Assembly: GCA_022559845.1 (NCBI GenBank) | Contig: CM040125.1 | Location: 203,896,102 to 203,960,101, forward strand | Length of the DNA: 64,000 nucleotides | Reading direction: 5' to 3' | Source: Amorphophallus konjac | Taxonomy: Eukaryota; Streptophyta; Magnoliopsida; Alismatales; Araceae | Part shown: positions 1 through 9,947 of the stretch, piece by piece | Numbering within the stretch: position 1 is the stretch's first letter | Layout: every line of letters starts with the position of its first letter | Program-made: the position numbers and the translations under genes | The notes under the pieces: model-generated | What the model was told of the DNA's origin: nothing | The model's input: the letters and a program-made list of their open reading frames with translations, nothing else | Database searches by the model: none

Positions 1-777
1 CGCCCTAGCCCCCCCTCGCCCTGCTGCCCCCTCCCGCCCGAGCCCCTCTCCGCCCAAGCCCCCCCTCCCTCTGCGGCCCCCCCGCGACCAGCTCCCATCG
101 GCGGTGGACGGACGACTGCGAGTGGCGTGGCGAGCGGCGGTGGACGGACGACCGGCGTGGCGAGCGGCGGTGGACGGATGACCGGCGTGGCGAGCGGCGG
201 TGGACGGACGACTGCGAGCGGCGGCGGGGACCGGCCATCGGAGGTAAGTGAGGCGGACCCCCGCCGGAGCCCCCCTCCGCCCGAGCCCCCCCCTCCCCCT
301 GCGGCCCCCTCCCGCCCGAGCCCCTCTCCGCCCAAGCCCCCCCTCCCCCTGCGGCCCCCTCCCGCCGGAGCCCCCCTCCGCCCGAGCCCCCCTCCCCTTG
401 CGGCCCCTCTCCCGCCCGAGCCCCTCTCCGCCCGAGCCCCCCCTCCCCCTGCGGCCCCCTCCCGCCCGAGCCCCCCCTCCCCCTCCGGCGCTGCTCTCCC
501 CTCCCCATCTGGTTTCCCCCTCCGGCGCGGCTCTCCCCTCCCCATCCGGTCCCCCCTCCGGCTCCGATCCCCCCTCCGTAGGGCCCCCCCTCCGGCTCCG
601 CCCCCCCCTCCACAGGGCCACCCCTCCGGCTCCGGTTCCCCCTCCGCAGGCCCCCCCCTCCGGCTCCGGGCCCCCCTCCGGCTCCGGTCCCCCCTCCGCA
701 GGGCCCCCCTCCGGCTCCGGTCCCCCCACCGGCTCCGGTTCCCCCTCCGCAGGGCCCCCCCTTCTGGTAAATCATAA
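1..777. repeat. GC-rich tandem-repeat region, probable CACTA leader
   Basis: Almost pure GC stretch made of short tandem repeats. From about 103 to 228 a 30-bp unit (GGTGGACGGACGAC core) recurs, with core starts at 103, 139, 169 and 199. From about 255 to 500 come CCCGCCCGAGCCCC-type repeats, and from about 560 to 755 CCGGCTCCGG-CCCCCCTCCGC units. Long proline/arginine or glycine-rich frames on both strands are products of this composition. A consensus splice donor (GAG/GTAAGTGAGG) lies at 244. In maize Spm the first, untranslated exon is also GC-rich and repetitive, so this may be a comparable leader exon; that is inference. Confidence 0.6.
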
Positions 778-1828
778 TTAGTTTTCGTCAAATTTATATT
801 TTTTAAAGTGGATTATTTATTCAAGTATTTACAAATATTTTTAAATGAAACGAGTTTATGTCCAAACAACATCGATTTATCTCTTTTAATTAAAAAGACA
901 TGATTCCATACAAGGGCGATTTGTCAATGCTTATTGAGATAACATTATCAGATATCAGATTTTCACTAAAACAACCAATCACAAGGATCTCACAATCCTT
1001 TAAAAAGGGAATAGTTTCTGTCAGACATACATAGTTACCATGATGGATCCACTGTTTGGTAGAATCATTCCTCTCATGTGATATTTTTTTTCTTTTTCTA
1101 CTTCTTGTGGGGTTTGGTAGAGTGGGAAAGAAGGAATGAGGATTAGGTGCTGTTGATGACTTTTTCTTTCCCTTCTTCTTGTTTGTTTTCTTTTGCACCT
1201 TTTAAGTTCCAAGCACACATGGTGGTGGGTCATGAGAGTAGGGATTGCATGTGCATGTGGTTTGGGGCTCAGGGGATGCTGATCATGTACTTGCTTTCAC
1301 AATTAGACAAGCTAGTCACATTGGGGTTCCTTAATTTCCATTTGTGTACATGCTCCCAATTTTAACCATTTTTGAGCCTTCTTCTGAGCCTTAATTGGCT
1401 ACATTATGTTGATACTGGGCGGTTTGATGCTGGGCGGTTTGATCACGTAACCTTATTTAGATGCTGGGCGGTTTGATCACGTATCTTGCAATATATCCAT
1501 GCTCTGTCTAATCAGAATACTGTGTCTGAAGACCACTGTTCCGTTGTTTATTTTTTCTTTTTTGTTATTTAGACTTGTAGCATTTCTAAAATAGTAATTA
1601 TATATGAAGCTAGAGATAGTTGGGTGTTACTTGCAGCATTTCCAGCACATTCATAAGAGCATGAATTTTATTTTAACATGTTACTGCTATGTTTTTAGAA
1701 TGTGTTATTATCTTGTCAATATTTAATTAGTTGGGTGTTGTATGTGAGCTGAGATGCGTGGGTGCAACCTAACATTGCACGCATCTTAGGAGAGCGTGTT
1801 AAACCCGTGTCAATCAATCTACCCGTTC

Positions 1829-1901
1829 AAGACTTTGGGATTGATGTGCACGTTCTCATTTTGAATGATGAGAATGTGTATATCTAACTCAAAGTCTTGA
1901 A
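1829..1901. repeat. Imperfect hairpin, about 33-bp arms
   Basis: The left arm begins CAAGACTTTGGGATTG and the right arm ends AACTCAAAGTCTTG. The arms pair with several mismatches around a short AT-rich loop near 1862-1868. It sits directly beside the larger inverted repeat at 1919-2195. Confidence 0.6.
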
Positions 1902-1918
1902 TTGTCCCGTTTGGACAG

Positions 1919-2195
1919 TCTGTGAATGTTTGATCGCACTTAGGTGGTTAATTACTATATGTGTTTGTGTTGTTTGTTAAAAATTTTGGCTGGATGCGTC
2001 TTCTCACTCCTCTCTGATATACCTTTATTGATTTTGATTAATTTCTTAACCACTTATTAGTAAGTGTTTAAGAAAATTTCTTAATCAATAAATATTTTGT
2101 GGTATATCGGAGAGGTGTGGGGAGATGCTGCCGAAATTTTTAGCAAATAACACAACACATATAGTAATTAATCGTGCGATCAAACCTTCACAGAT
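1919..2195. repeat. Long inverted repeat, MITE- or foldback-like
   Basis: Arms of about 130 bp face each other around the TTATTAGTAAGTG region near 2055. The outer ends are TCTGTGAATGTTTGATCGCA (left) and TGCGATCAAACCTTCACAGA (right). Internal matches include AATTACTATATGTGTT against AACACATATAGTAATTAAT and CTCTCTGATATACC against GGTATATCGGAGAG. No target duplication was identified, so the family is unknown. Confidence 0.7.
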
Positions 2196-2336
2196 GGGTT
2201 AAAAAGTGAAAATCTAAATGATATTTCCGTCCTATTTAAAATGGCAGAGATGAAGGATGTGAGGAAAGGGTTGGACTTTTTATTTTGTTAAACATGTTAA
2301 AGTTTTGTGTGTTTACATTTCATTCGCATAGGGAAA

Positions 2337-5300
2337 ATGTCTGAAGATCGTTCATGGATGTACCGTAGACTAGTTGATCAGGTGGTGTCTATGGAATTTA
2401 AAAATGGAGTTGAGAGATTCATTCAGTTTGCTTTGAGAAATCCTATTGAAGCTGTAGATTGTGAGGGTCGTATCCGATGTCCTTGTGTAGTCTGTAAGAA
2501 TTTGAAGTGGCTGACAACATGGGATGTACAACGTCATTTATACAGAAAGGGGTTTGTTAAAGATTATACAAACTGGATATGTCATGGTGAAACATTGTGG
2601 TCCTACGAGCCTGCCAATAGAGGAAGTGGAAGTTCATATGTTGATATGGTCATAGATGCTGCTGGTCCAGAATTCAATGTTCATGAGGAGCATGTACACA
2701 ATGAAGAACCGCCAAACAAGACAGCTGAAAGATTTTATCAGCTACTCAAAGATGCTGATGAGCCATTGTGGAATGGATGTCAAAATCACTCTCGACTATC
2801 TGCGGTGTCACAATTATTGAACTTGAAATCTGAATTTCACATCAGTGAGATTTGTTTTGATCGTTTGTTACTGATTATCAAAAGTATGTTGCCACAAGAT
2901 GAGAAATTACCTGAAAATTTTTATCGTGCAAAGAAGATGGTCACTGACTTAGGGCTTGGATATGAGAAAATAGATGCATGTCCTAATCATTGCATGCTAT
3001 ATTATAATGAGGATAAAAGTAAGGTATCATGTTCCATATGTGGTCATGATAGATTCAAGCCTAAGAAAGGGGACAATTCAAAGCAAAAAGATATACCATA
3101 TATGTCATTGCGGTATTTTCCTATTGCACCGAGATTGCAGAGAATGTATGTCACCAAAGATAGCTCAACATATGAGATGGCATGCGGAAAGAGTACGTCG
3201 ACAACATAATGTAATCAGTCATCCTGCAGATGCCGAAGCTTGGAGTCACTTTAACCGTGCTCACCCTACTTTCTCAAAAGAGTCGCGTAATGTAAGGCTG
3301 GGTTTATGTACTGATGGATTCAATCCATTTGGAGGTTCAGTGACTTCCTACTCTTGCTGGCCAGTTTTCGTGACACCATATAATCTTCCGCCAAATATGT
3401 GCATGAAACGAGAGCATTTATTTCTATCATTATTGATCCCTGGTCCAAAAAATCCTGGGAAAAAACTAGACATATATCTCAGGCCGTTGATTGATGAGTT
3501 GAAATTGTTATGGACTGATGGGGTTACTACCTATGATGCATCCAGAAAACAAAATTTCACTATGAAGGCTGCATTGATGTGGACAATAAGCGACTTTCCT
3601 GCATATGGAATGTTATCTAGCTGGAGCACTCATGGAAAACTAGCATGTCCTTACTGTATGGACAGTTCCAAATCATTTGTACTTAAGCATGGTGGCAAGT
3701 CATGCTGGTTTGATTGTCATCGACGATTTCTACCAAGGGACCATCCGTTTAGAAGGCAAAAAGATGCATTCTTAAAGAACAGAATTGAATTGGAAGAAGC
3801 TGATTTTGAACGGTTGTCTGGTCCATATTTAGCAGCAAGTGTACAGAACTTACCAGATATAGCACAATTGTCGAGCAGCACAAGACAGCTCCCTGGATTT
3901 GGGAAGGATCACAACTGGGTCAAAAAAAGTATCTTCTGGGAATTGCCTTATTGGTCAACTCTTCTTATACGACATAACCTCGACGTCATGCATGTTGAGA
4001 AGAATGTCTTTGATAATGTGTTCAACACTATTATGGACATAAAAGGCAAAACAAAGGATAATGTGAATGCTCGTTTAGACGTGAAAATACATTGTAAACG
4101 TCCAGAACTGGAACTTATTGATATAAATGGTAAAACAGTTAAACCGAAAGCAATTTACGCCCTTGGAGCTGCACAGATTAAAGAAGTATGCTTTTGGCTA
4201 AAACAATTGAGATTTCCAGATGGTTATGTGTCTAACATTGCTCGTTGCGTGAATACAAATGAGGGGAAAATATATGGAATGAAAAGTCATGACTGTCATG
4301 TGTTCATGCAGAGGTTGTTACCTATTGTATTTCGTGATATGATGCCGAAGCCGATATGGGGAGCAGTGACTGAGTTAAGTCAGTTTTTCAAAATTTTATG
4401 TGCATCAGAGCTCAGGTATGAAGATGTGGAAACTATTAAACAGAATGTGATCACGACAGTTTGTAGATTGGAAAAGATATTTCCACCCTCATTCTTTGAT
4501 TCAATGGAGCACCTGCTTATACACTTACCATATGAGGCTAAAGTAGGAGGGCCAGTACAATTTAGATGGATGTATCCATTTGAGAGGTAATATATATATA
4601 TTTTCTCCTCATAATTCAATTAGATGTTGATGTGTTTTTCATTATCTTATGAACATTCTGGTAGGTGCATGCATGAATTGAAAATGAAAGTTCGCAACAA
4701 GGCAAAAGTAGAGGGTTCCATTGCGGAGGCGTACATTATGGAAGAAATATCAAATTTCTGTTCAATGTACTTTGAACCTGAGGTACAAACTCGTCGTACT
4801 CGGCCACCACGTAATGATGATGGGGGAGACTCCGTTCACTCTGAGCGGCTGTCTATATTTAAGTATCCTGGACGTGCGTATGGACGTTCTTCGAGTCGGA
4901 TGCTAAATGATAGAGAATTGCACTGTGCAGAAATGTACATCCTTTTAAATTGTATGGAGGTTGAACCTTATGTTGCGTAAGTTCTCTACTCACATTACAT
5001 TGTGTCTATAACTTATTATTTTTCATTCCATCTATAATGCTCCAATGGTCGTAATACAGACAATTTGACTCAGAATTAATCCAAAGATGTCCATATCTCA
5101 CTGACATGGAGGTTGAAAAAGAACGAGAAAAATCATTTGCTTCTTGGCTGAAATATCGTGTAAGTATTATTACTACTCTTTCTCCTTGTTAGGCCAATGA
5201 CAAATTCTGACTAGTGTGCTCTCCATATGTAGGTTGAAAATGGTTTTATTACTGATCAAAGAATTCGAGAGAGTAGTTATGGCCCATCGAAAGTTGCACG

Positions 5301-5997
5301 TACATATCCAGCATTTATTGTGAATGGGTATAGATTTCACACTAGACAATATGGGCAGAATAAGTCAACAATGAACAGCGGGGTATGTGTGAAAGGAAGT
5401 ACATATAATGAAAACGAACGTGATTATTATGGTATTATTGAGGAGATCTTAGAATTGCAATATCTCGGAGATGACAACCATATATTTCTGTTCAAGTGTC
5501 ATTGGTTTGATCCCAATTCTGTTCGAAATGACACAACATATGGGATTGTCGATATCAGACATAAGTCTAAATTGAATACTTATGATCCATTCATTTTGGC
5601 CGCACAAGCCCAGCAGGTCTATTATACAAAGTATCCATCGTCTAGAAATAAAGAAAGAAATGATTGGTGGGCAGTTTGCAAGGTTAAGACAAGGCTTTTC
5701 CCGGATTATGAGTTGGATTTGACTGAAACAGTAGAGTTGGATGTGAATGCCGAATTCTTTCAATCAGACTTGGGTGATGATGTAGAGTTGCCTGCTTCTA
5801 GTGATGAATCTGTGGAGGCACTGTCTTTATCTAAAGAGAATGAAGTGGAAGAAGTCGATCCAGAACAACCTGAAATACAGTTGGGGGACTCCGAAGAGGA
5901 GGAATATATTAGTGATCAAAATGAATCTGATAATGAAGATGTGAATGTTGAATTTGATATATCTCCAACATCTGAAGATGAAATGGAGAATGTTTGA
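2337..5997 (+). pseudogene. TNP2-like CACTA transposase, four coding exons, one frameshift
   Basis: This is the catalytic transposase that cuts and moves the element. I read coding exons as 2337-4586, 4665-4976, 5060-5159 and 5233-5997, all with GT-AG borders and compatible phases. Domains in order: an N-terminal transposase-associated domain with a CPCVVC...H zinc-binding pattern; a second Cys/His cluster; the large Tnp2 domain with conserved CTDGFNPFG and NLDVMHVEKNV segments; a DUF4218-like part spanning the first intron; and a DUF4216-like domain (residues encoded about 5380-5690), followed by an acidic tail rich in Glu/Asp. ATG 2337 is preferred because family members start just before the SWMYRR-type sequence; an in-frame ATG at 2307 lies upstream of a likely acceptor. 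The only defect seen is a shift at 3147-3150, where frame 0 passes to frame 1 inside the conserved RLQRM region, consistent with a 2-bp loss. Without a repair or sequencing error the protein would be truncated. Confidence 0.9.
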
Positions 5998-6095
5998 TTA
6001 ATGGTATACAATTTTACCTAAAATTTTAATACTCTGTAACTTTCTTTCTTTCACTATTTGATGAATATGCATGTATTTTATTACCAGTTGAAGAT

Positions 6096-8971
6096 ATGGT
6101 TCGAGGACGGCGTGGGACTTCTTCAGGTGGGAGGGGAGAGGGTAGCGGGAGGAGATTTACTTCCATTTCTACACCGGTAGTAGGTATGTATACTTTCATG
6201 TATAATGCATTGTAGTATTTGTTTAAAATAATTCTTTATGTTTTTGTGGTATCTGATTCTTATCCTTACAGGACCCACGACTTCTGCACCGTTACCACCG
6301 ACCTCTGCACCGCTACCACCGGTAGTAGGTATGTATACTTTCATGTATAATGCATTGTAGTATTTGTTTAAAATAATTCTTTATGTTTTTGTGGTATCTT
6401 ATTCTTATTTTCACAGGACCCACGACCTCTGCACCGTTACCACCGACCTCTGCACCGCTACCACCGGTAGTAGGTATGTATACTTTCATGTATAATGCAT
6501 TGTAGTATTTGTTTAAAATAATTCTTTATATTTTTGTGGTATCTTATTCTTATTTTCACAGGACCCACGACCTCTGCACCGTTACCACCGACCTCTGCAC
6601 CGCTACCACCGGTAGTAGGTATGTATACTTTCATGTATAATGCATTGTAGTATTTGTTTAAAATAATTCTTTATGTTTTTGTGCTATCTGATTCTTATCC
6701 TTACAGGACCCACGACCTCTGCACCGTTACCACCGACCTCTGCACCGCTACCACCGGTAGTAGGTATGTATACTTTCATGTATAATGCATTGTAGTATTT
6801 GTTTAAAATAATTCTTTATATTTTTGTGCTATCTGATTCTTATCCTTACAGGACCCACGACCTCTGCACCGTTACCACTGACAACAGGTAGATTGACGGC
6901 CTCTGCACCGCCATCACACATGGCGAGTGGATCTACACCTCCTCCAGCTGAGTCAGGTATGTTCATTTACATTTCTATATTTTTTTGATAGTTTGTTTTA
7001 TTTATTTTTGTCCATTTCGTATAGTACGTGCTGATGACGAGACGAGTCATCACGAGGGGGAGGGCAGTTATAATGAGACGATGCGGGCAGTGTGGATAAA
7101 TGAAGGGTATGTAATGCATTATTTTTGTTATCTATTCATCATTGTGGTATTAATATTTTCAATTTCAGGAATAAAATAGAGCCAGCCCAAGCATCACAAT
7201 TTATTACAAAGTCAATTGAAGCACATTTTCCAGGCCCCATCCGTCGCTTTTCTGATTTTCCGATGGATGTTCGGGATTTATTGTTCACTATGTTCTTGGT
7301 ATTTATCTTATTTTATCATATTAAGTCATTTTCCTGCTATATTTTAACACACTTATTGTTATGTAACATATAATTTATTTTTTGTTAATATGTAGAGGAA
7401 TCATCGATTCACAGAGCATTCAGATGAGTTACGTGCTAGATCTGCATGGACAACTACTGCAAGAGCAAATTTCAAACATCTTATGCACAATATCCGAAAA
7501 AATGCAGAAAGAGCATGTACAAGTATAGATAAGAACCAATGGAAGGAGCATGGGCCTGTGTGGATGAGAAAGGAGTATTGGACGGAGCTGTGCAACATTT
7601 GGGGAACGGAGAAATGGAATGACAATTCAAACAAAGCAAAGCAAAACAGAGCAGCGCATCCTGAAGCGAATGTACACACGGGTGGCTCTGTCTCCTTTGC
7701 AACGCATAAAGCGAGATTGGTAAGTACACTTCTACATTTGTATTTTTTTTTAATCTAATAATAAACTGTGATTTATTTGAATAACAGGAAGTACAGTTAA
7801 AGCGGCCACCTCAATTTCAAGAACTTTTTGATCATACTCATAAGAAGAAAGGGACAAATGCTTACATTAGTGAGAAAGCTCGGGAGGTAGCGGTAAGTGT
7901 ATACATTAATAGTTTTCATTTAAGATTAAACTGTAGAATAATTTTGTTTTGTTTTTTTGTTTTTTGCAGGACTCATATAGTAGAGGAATGGATGAGAGGT
8001 ACGGGGATCACAGTCAGCGTCCAGAGTTGGATCCTGACATTTGGGTTGCAGCATCTGGGGCACCCAAGAAAGGCCATGTTTATGGTTTTGGACATAGCTT
8101 GGGCACGACTAGGGTGTTATCATCATGCTCGAGTTCGGTCTCACATGCGACCTCTCCATTTACCACACCAGTAGCCCCAGATACCACACCAGCAGCCCCA
8201 GATGGTTCTTCCAGTGCCGCCCCGACCATGACTCCAGATATGTTTAGGGCGATCGTCAACGAGACCGTCTCTCAGAATATCTCAACCATCGTCTCTCAGA
8301 CCGTCTCCCAGATGCTCACAGAATTGGGACTTGCTAGTAATAGAGCACCTCCTGCACCTCGTGCACAGCAGCCTCCGGTAAGTATTTTATTTGATTGATT
8401 TTCTATTTGTTAACTCTAAATATCATCTTACAAAATATAAGAATTTAGATTGAGGAGGGGAAAATATCATTTTCTTAACTCTATGAACTTGGGTTTGAGG
8501 GTCCAAAATTGAAAAGAGAGGTCCAATCAATCCATCGATTGTTCCAACACGACATGGGGGGTGAAAGTAACCTGTAGAAACTGACGGAGTTCAAATTGGA
8601 CTCCAAATTTGAGCTCGATGCTCAAATTTACATTTCCTAAATAGAACCAAGTTAATCGAGTGTAAGAGGGTCAAAAATAAAGAAATATATGTCCAATTAA
8701 TTTGTCAATGACTCCAACACGACCGGGAAGGTGAGAGTGACTTGTAGAAACTGACGGAGTCCAAATTGGACTACCGATTTGAGCAAAACGTTTAAAATTG
8801 TCATTCGTCAATTTCACTTAAATGAAAAACATCTTGCTTTTAATTTTAAGAAAAATTGATTTCTTTATTAAGGATTTGATTTTAATTTTTTTAAATGATA
8901 TACAGGATCATCCGTCGCGAGATGTTAGACGAGACGACGACCAGGATGACACATATGCGGAGGATTTGTGA
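6096..8971 (+). CDS. TNPA/PTTA-like CACTA accessory protein, 12 coding exons, open throughout
   Basis: Exons read as 6096-6183, 6272-6328, 6417-6473, 6562-6618, 6707-6763, 6852-6956, 7025-7106, 7169-7298, 7396-7719, 7788-7892, 7970-8377 and 8906-8971. Every intron is GT-AG and the phases join into 512 codons including the stop. The N-terminus is Arg/Gly-rich (VRGRRGTSSGGRG), followed by a proline-rich repeat zone encoded by duplicated small exons. The conserved plant transposase (Ptta/En/Spm, Pfam PF03004-type) domain is in exons 8-11: FSDFPMDVRDLL, a basic RARSAWTT region, QWKEHGPVWMRKEYW and the SFATHKARL motif, then the EKAREVADSYSRGMDERYG region. The C-terminal part has a heptad-like TVSQ repeat, possibly for oligomerisation. 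In En/Spm the analogous TNPA binds subterminal repeats; here candidates are the GCGACCGA arrays at 9190-9575. It lies 98 bp after the transposase stop. Intact splicing suggests recent activity; expression is unproven. Confidence 0.85.
6184..6885 (+). repeat. 145-bp tandem array, each unit an 88-bp intron plus a 57-bp exon
   Basis: Units start at the splice donor GTATGTATACTTTC at 6184, 6329, 6474, 6619 and 6764, a spacing of exactly 145 bp each time. The fifth unit is incomplete and grades into the larger exon at 6852. Each exon (57 nt, 19 codons, phase 1 at both ends) encodes a Pro/Ala-rich segment containing TSAPLPPTSAPLPP. Each intron keeps a donor and an acceptor. The acceptor tract is TATCCTTACAG in units 1, 4 and 5 and TATTTTCACAG in units 2 and 3. 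Because the exon length is a multiple of three, copies can be gained, lost or skipped without breaking the frame. Confidence 0.95.
8378..8905 (+). other. Longest intron of the TNPA-like gene, with an internal duplication
   Basis: The donor GTAAGTATT and the acceptor ATATACAG flank 528 bp. Inside, a segment of about 70 bp containing TGTAGAAACTGACGGAGT occurs twice (near 8570 and 8740), together with surrounding related sequence (TCCAATCAAT/TCCAATTAAT, TCCAACACGAC). No coding potential seen. Confidence 0.65.
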
Positions 8972-9184
8972 TTTCATTTTAGTTATTTGCATGTTGTCAT
9001 TTTATTATGGATGTATGATTAATTTGTGTGTTTGTATGTGATGAATTTGAAGTTCGTGGAGATTGTGATTTGTGTAGTTGATTTATATGTTTTTATGAAA
9101 TTGTTATTTATCAGGTTATTTATTTTATTAAATTATTATTTATCAGGTGATTTATAGTCGATTATATAAATTTATAAAAAAAAA

Positions 9185-9590
9185 TACTGCAAAATTAGCT
9201 ACCGAATAGCGACCGAATAGCGACTGTCTTCATTATTTATTTTATTAAAGTATTAAAATTAGCGACCGAATAGCGACCGAATAGCGACTGTATATATTAG
9301 CGACGGATAATGCGACCGATTTATATCGGTCGCTATCCGCGACTGATATTGCGACCGATAATTATCGGTCGCTATCTGCGACCGATTCTGCGACCGATAA
9401 TTATCGGTCGCTAACGGCGACCTATTCTGCGACCGATTTATATCGGTCGCCATTTAGCGACTATTATATAGCGACCGACATGTTCGGTCGCTAATAGGTG
9501 TCTGTTCGGTCGCGACATGATCTTTGCGACCGATCTGCGACCGAATAGCGACCGAGAGGTCGGTCGCTACTCGCGGTTTTTCTTGTAGTG
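9185..9590 (+). repeat. CACTA subterminal repeats and 3' terminus
   Basis: Many direct and inverted copies of GCGACCGA occur, including palindromic GCGACCGATAATTATCGGTCGC modules near 9350, 9390 and 9450. The element closes with CTCGCGGTTTTTCTTGTAGTG at 9590. Such arrays are the usual binding sites for the TNPA-type protein. Confidence 0.9.
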
Positions 9591-9802
9591 TTACCCACGA
9601 TGCATGTCCCAATTACCTTGCCTTCATCCTTACCTCCAAACTTGACTTGGCCTCCTTCCTTTTTGCTTAAATGGCTAAACTTCTTGATGTCTCCCGTCAT
9701 GTGCCGTGAGCAGTCACTATCCAAGTACCAACGATTGTGATGAGCTGCTAGGCAATCCTGCATAGAAGATATTAGGCAGAGGTTCTTGGAACCCAAACAC
9801 AT
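9591..9802 (-). pseudogene. Copia protease fragment cut by the CACTA insertion
   Basis: The minus-strand reading contains RWYLDSDCSRHMTGD followed by GGQVKFGGKDEGKVIGT, the aspartic protease region of Sirevirus pol. The catalytic triad normally reads D-S-G; here the third residue is Asp, which would be expected to abolish activity. The frame runs straight into the CACTA terminus at 9590. Confidence 0.8.
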
Positions 9803-9947
9803 CTCGGTTCAGAGTCATAGCTGACATTATGCAATAAATTTTTTGGAATCCACACTTGCCTGAAAACTTTAATATTACCCGATTGGTTACAAGCATGACA
9901 AGCAAAATTCATGAAATTCATGGGGTGTGAGTTAGATTGAGATTGTT

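Larger units (their letters stand above)
778..2336. other. AT-rich non-coding stretch upstream of the transposase, with two hairpins
   Basis: No credible coding sequence. It holds three copies of a GCTGGGCGGTTTGATCACGTA-like unit at about 1415-1485 (the first one shortened) and two adjacent inverted repeats (1829-1901 and about 1919-2195, listed separately). A splice acceptor (CATTCGCATAG) ends at 2330, just before the transposase ATG at 2337. The stretch could therefore be a long 5' intron running from the donor at 244. Confidence 0.5.
1..9590 (+). mobile_element. CACTA (En/Spm-type) DNA transposon, right-hand portion; left end outside window
   Basis: The element is defined by a TNP2-like transposase gene (2337-5997), a TNPA/PTTA-like gene (6096-8971), dense GCGACCGA subterminal repeats (about 9190-9575) and the terminus TTTTTCTTGTAGTG ending at 9590, which reads CACTACAAGAAAAA on the other strand. 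The base after 9590 starts TTA, the expected 3-bp target duplication. I found no matching CACTACAAGAAA followed by GCGACCG repeats at the left, so the left terminus probably lies before base 1. Sequence right of 9590 is the interior of a minus-strand Sirevirus (protease region), which dates the CACTA insertion after that element. Gene order (transposase first, accessory protein second, same strand) is typical of plant CACTA elements. The leftmost 780 bp belong to it only by inference. Confidence 0.85.

Noticed and set aside
5..781. Long Pro/Arg- and Gly-rich open frames on both strands
   Set aside because: They follow from GC-rich tandem repeats with few stop codons; no recognisable domain, and all frames are open.
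9259..9453. Minus-strand ORF of repeated NRSQNRS / NYRSQ words
   Set aside because: Translation of the GCGACCGA subterminal repeats.
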